A DNA stretch of 6,103 nt. Source: Sphingomonas sp. Its GTDB lineage: Bacteria > Pseudomonadota > Alphaproteobacteria > Sphingomonadales > Sphingomonadaceae. Shown in pieces: positions 5,169 through 6,103 of the stretch (position 1 is the stretch's first letter; each line of letters begins with the position of its first letter). The notes below the pieces were generated by a model that was not told the origin of the DNA, made no database searches, and was given only the letters and a program-made list of their open reading frames with translations. The stretch is taken from assembly GCA_030146605.1 (NCBI GenBank), contig JASLBO010000530.1, positions 1 to 6,103 of the forward strand, given 5' to 3'. Made by a program: the position numbers and the translations under genes.

Positions 5169-6103
5169 ATGCTCAAATCCATTCTTGCCGGCACCGCGCT
5201 TGTCACGATCTATGCCGTCTCGACGCCGTCCGCGTCGGCACAGACCGCTCCTGACGGGCAGACCGCGGCCGACAGCGCGGCATCATCGCCGGACGCCAGC
5301 GATTCGGCCGGCGAGATCATCGTCACCGGCTCGACGCGCGCGCAGCGCCGCTTCGATGCGTCCTATGCGATCAACACCGTTTCGCAGAACGACATCGAGA
5401 AGATCGCGCCCGTCAATTTCGCCGACTTGATCGGCCAGCTCCCCGGCTTCCAGACAGAGATCACCGGCGGCGAGGTGCAGAACATCTATCGGATCCGCGG
5501 CCTTCCGAACGATGGCGGCTTCGTAAGCTTCCAACAGGACGGGCTGCCGCTTTTCCATGAGAATGACGGCGTGTTCTTCCGCGGCGACGCGATCCTAAGA
5601 CAGGACCTGATGACCGAGCGCGTCGAAGTGGTGCGCGGCGGCCCGGCACCCGTCTATGCCAGCTATTCTGGGGCGATCGTCAACGCGATCACCGTCACGG
5701 GCAGCGACACGTCACGCGGGCGGGCGCAGGTGACCCTCGGCGATACCGGTCTCTATCGGCTCGACGCCTATCAGGCCGGACCGGTGGGCAGGAACACCTA
5801 TTACGCGGTGGGCGGCTTCATTCGTTATCATGACGGCTATCGCGACAATGGCTTTCCCAATGACAAGGGCGGCCAGATCCGCGCCAACCTGAAGCATGAC
5901 TTCGAGAATGGCTCGCTCAAGTTCAACCTGAACTATGTCAACGACCACAACGTCTTCTATCTGCCGATACCGACAGCGGACCCGCGCGACCCGAGCGTCT
6001 CGCTCAACCCGTATATCGACTTCTTCAACGGCACGATGAACTCGCCGGCGCTGCGCAACGTCAACCTGATGTGGCGCGACGGGACGGGCCAGATCGAGAG
6101 CAA
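5169..6103 (+). CDS. TonB-dependent outer-membrane receptor, N-terminal part (3' end outside window)
   Basis: The frame runs from ATG 5169 to the window end, giving 311 codons of a protein that normally has about 700-900. Residues 1-24 are a signal peptide ending ASA, with cleavage before Gln25. An Asp/Ala/Ser-rich linker follows, then the TonB box-like EIIVTG (49-54). The plug domain spans about 60-175: VNFADLIGQLPGFQ, the YRIRGLPNDGG segment, a QQDGLPLF element and ERVEVVRGGPAPVYASYSGAIVNAIT, all standard plug landmarks. Barrel strands begin after that (RAQVTLGDTGLYRLDAYQAGP, YYAVGGFIRYHDGYRDNG). Such receptors import siderophores, vitamins, glycans or aromatic compounds using the TonB-ExbBD energy system; the substrate cannot be told from the plug. 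AGAGGGGG (5159-5166) just before the ATG serves as ribosome site. There is no link to the operon upstream beyond proximity, and the transposase scar separates them. Confidence 0.93.
   Translation, partial: MLKSILAGTALVTIYAVSTPSASAQTAPDGQTAADSAASSPDASDSAGEIIVTGSTRAQRRFDASYAINTVSQNDIEKIAPVNFADLIGQLPGFQTEITGGEVQNIYRIRGLPNDGGFVSFQQDGLPLFHENDGVFFRGDAILRQDLMTERVEVVRGGPAPVYASYSGAIVNAITVTGSDTSRGRAQVTLGDTGLYRLDAYQAGPVGRNTYYAVGGFIRYHDGYRDNGFPNDKGGQIRANLKHDFENGSLKFNLNYVNDHNVFYLPIPTADPRDPSVSLNPYIDFFNGTMNSPALRNVNLMWRDGTGQIES

Noticed and set aside
5283..5558. - strand frames and an overlapping + strand frame (4954-5430) across the receptor start
   Set aside because: The receptor frame has a signal peptide, TonB box and plug motifs; the others are shadows. 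The 4954-5430 frame merely crosses the transposase remnant and the receptor start out of frame.

Overview
The window is GC-rich DNA. Its gene content suggests an alphaproteobacterium of the sphingomonad type: a TonB-dependent receptor with an EIIVTG box, a DUF3817 membrane protein, an AtaL-like SRPBCC protein, IS630-type transposase debris and an EcfG-like promoter motif. This assignment is inference; no rRNA or marker gene is present.

Left block (1-1178, + strand): the C-terminal part of a TetR-family regulator, cut by the window edge, is followed 15 bases later by a DUF3817 membrane protein. That gene overlaps by 4 bases a four-helix membrane protein resembling HemJ/CopD. The three look like one transcription unit. 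Positions 1179-1553 hold no credible gene but contain a GGAAC-N16-CGTC motif typical of stress (EcfG-type) promoters. After it comes a secreted lipoprotein of unknown function (1554-2150). Positions 2151-2350 are an untypical stretch, open on both strands, between the lipoprotein and the convergent LysR gene.

Central block (2351-4727): a LysR-type regulator on the - strand is divergent from a two-gene unit encoding an NmrA-like NAD(P)-binding protein and an SRPBCC/DUF1857 (AtaL-like) protein. The 107-base divergent promoter carries inverted repeats that could be the LysR operator. The likely arrangement is a redox- or ligand-responsive LysR protein controlling itself and the two enzymes.

Scar region (4728-5168): downstream of the SRPBCC gene there is a perfect Shine-Dalgarno and ATG for a third operon gene, but its reading frame closes after 11 codons. 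The DNA then becomes the decayed 3' end of an IS630-family transposase. This has a small frameshifting deletion that removes the conserved NPIE motif, and a TGA where a Trp codon is expected. Next to it is a short - strand reading frame that might be the start of another gene lost at the same junction.

Right block (5169-6103): the N-terminal 311 residues of a TonB-dependent outer-membrane receptor (signal peptide, TonB box, plug, start of barrel), running off the window end. A 14-bp inverted repeat lies just upstream of its start.

Nothing here amounts to a clear new biological system. The most informative points are the scar after the SRPBCC gene, the possible EcfG promoter and the LysR operator region.
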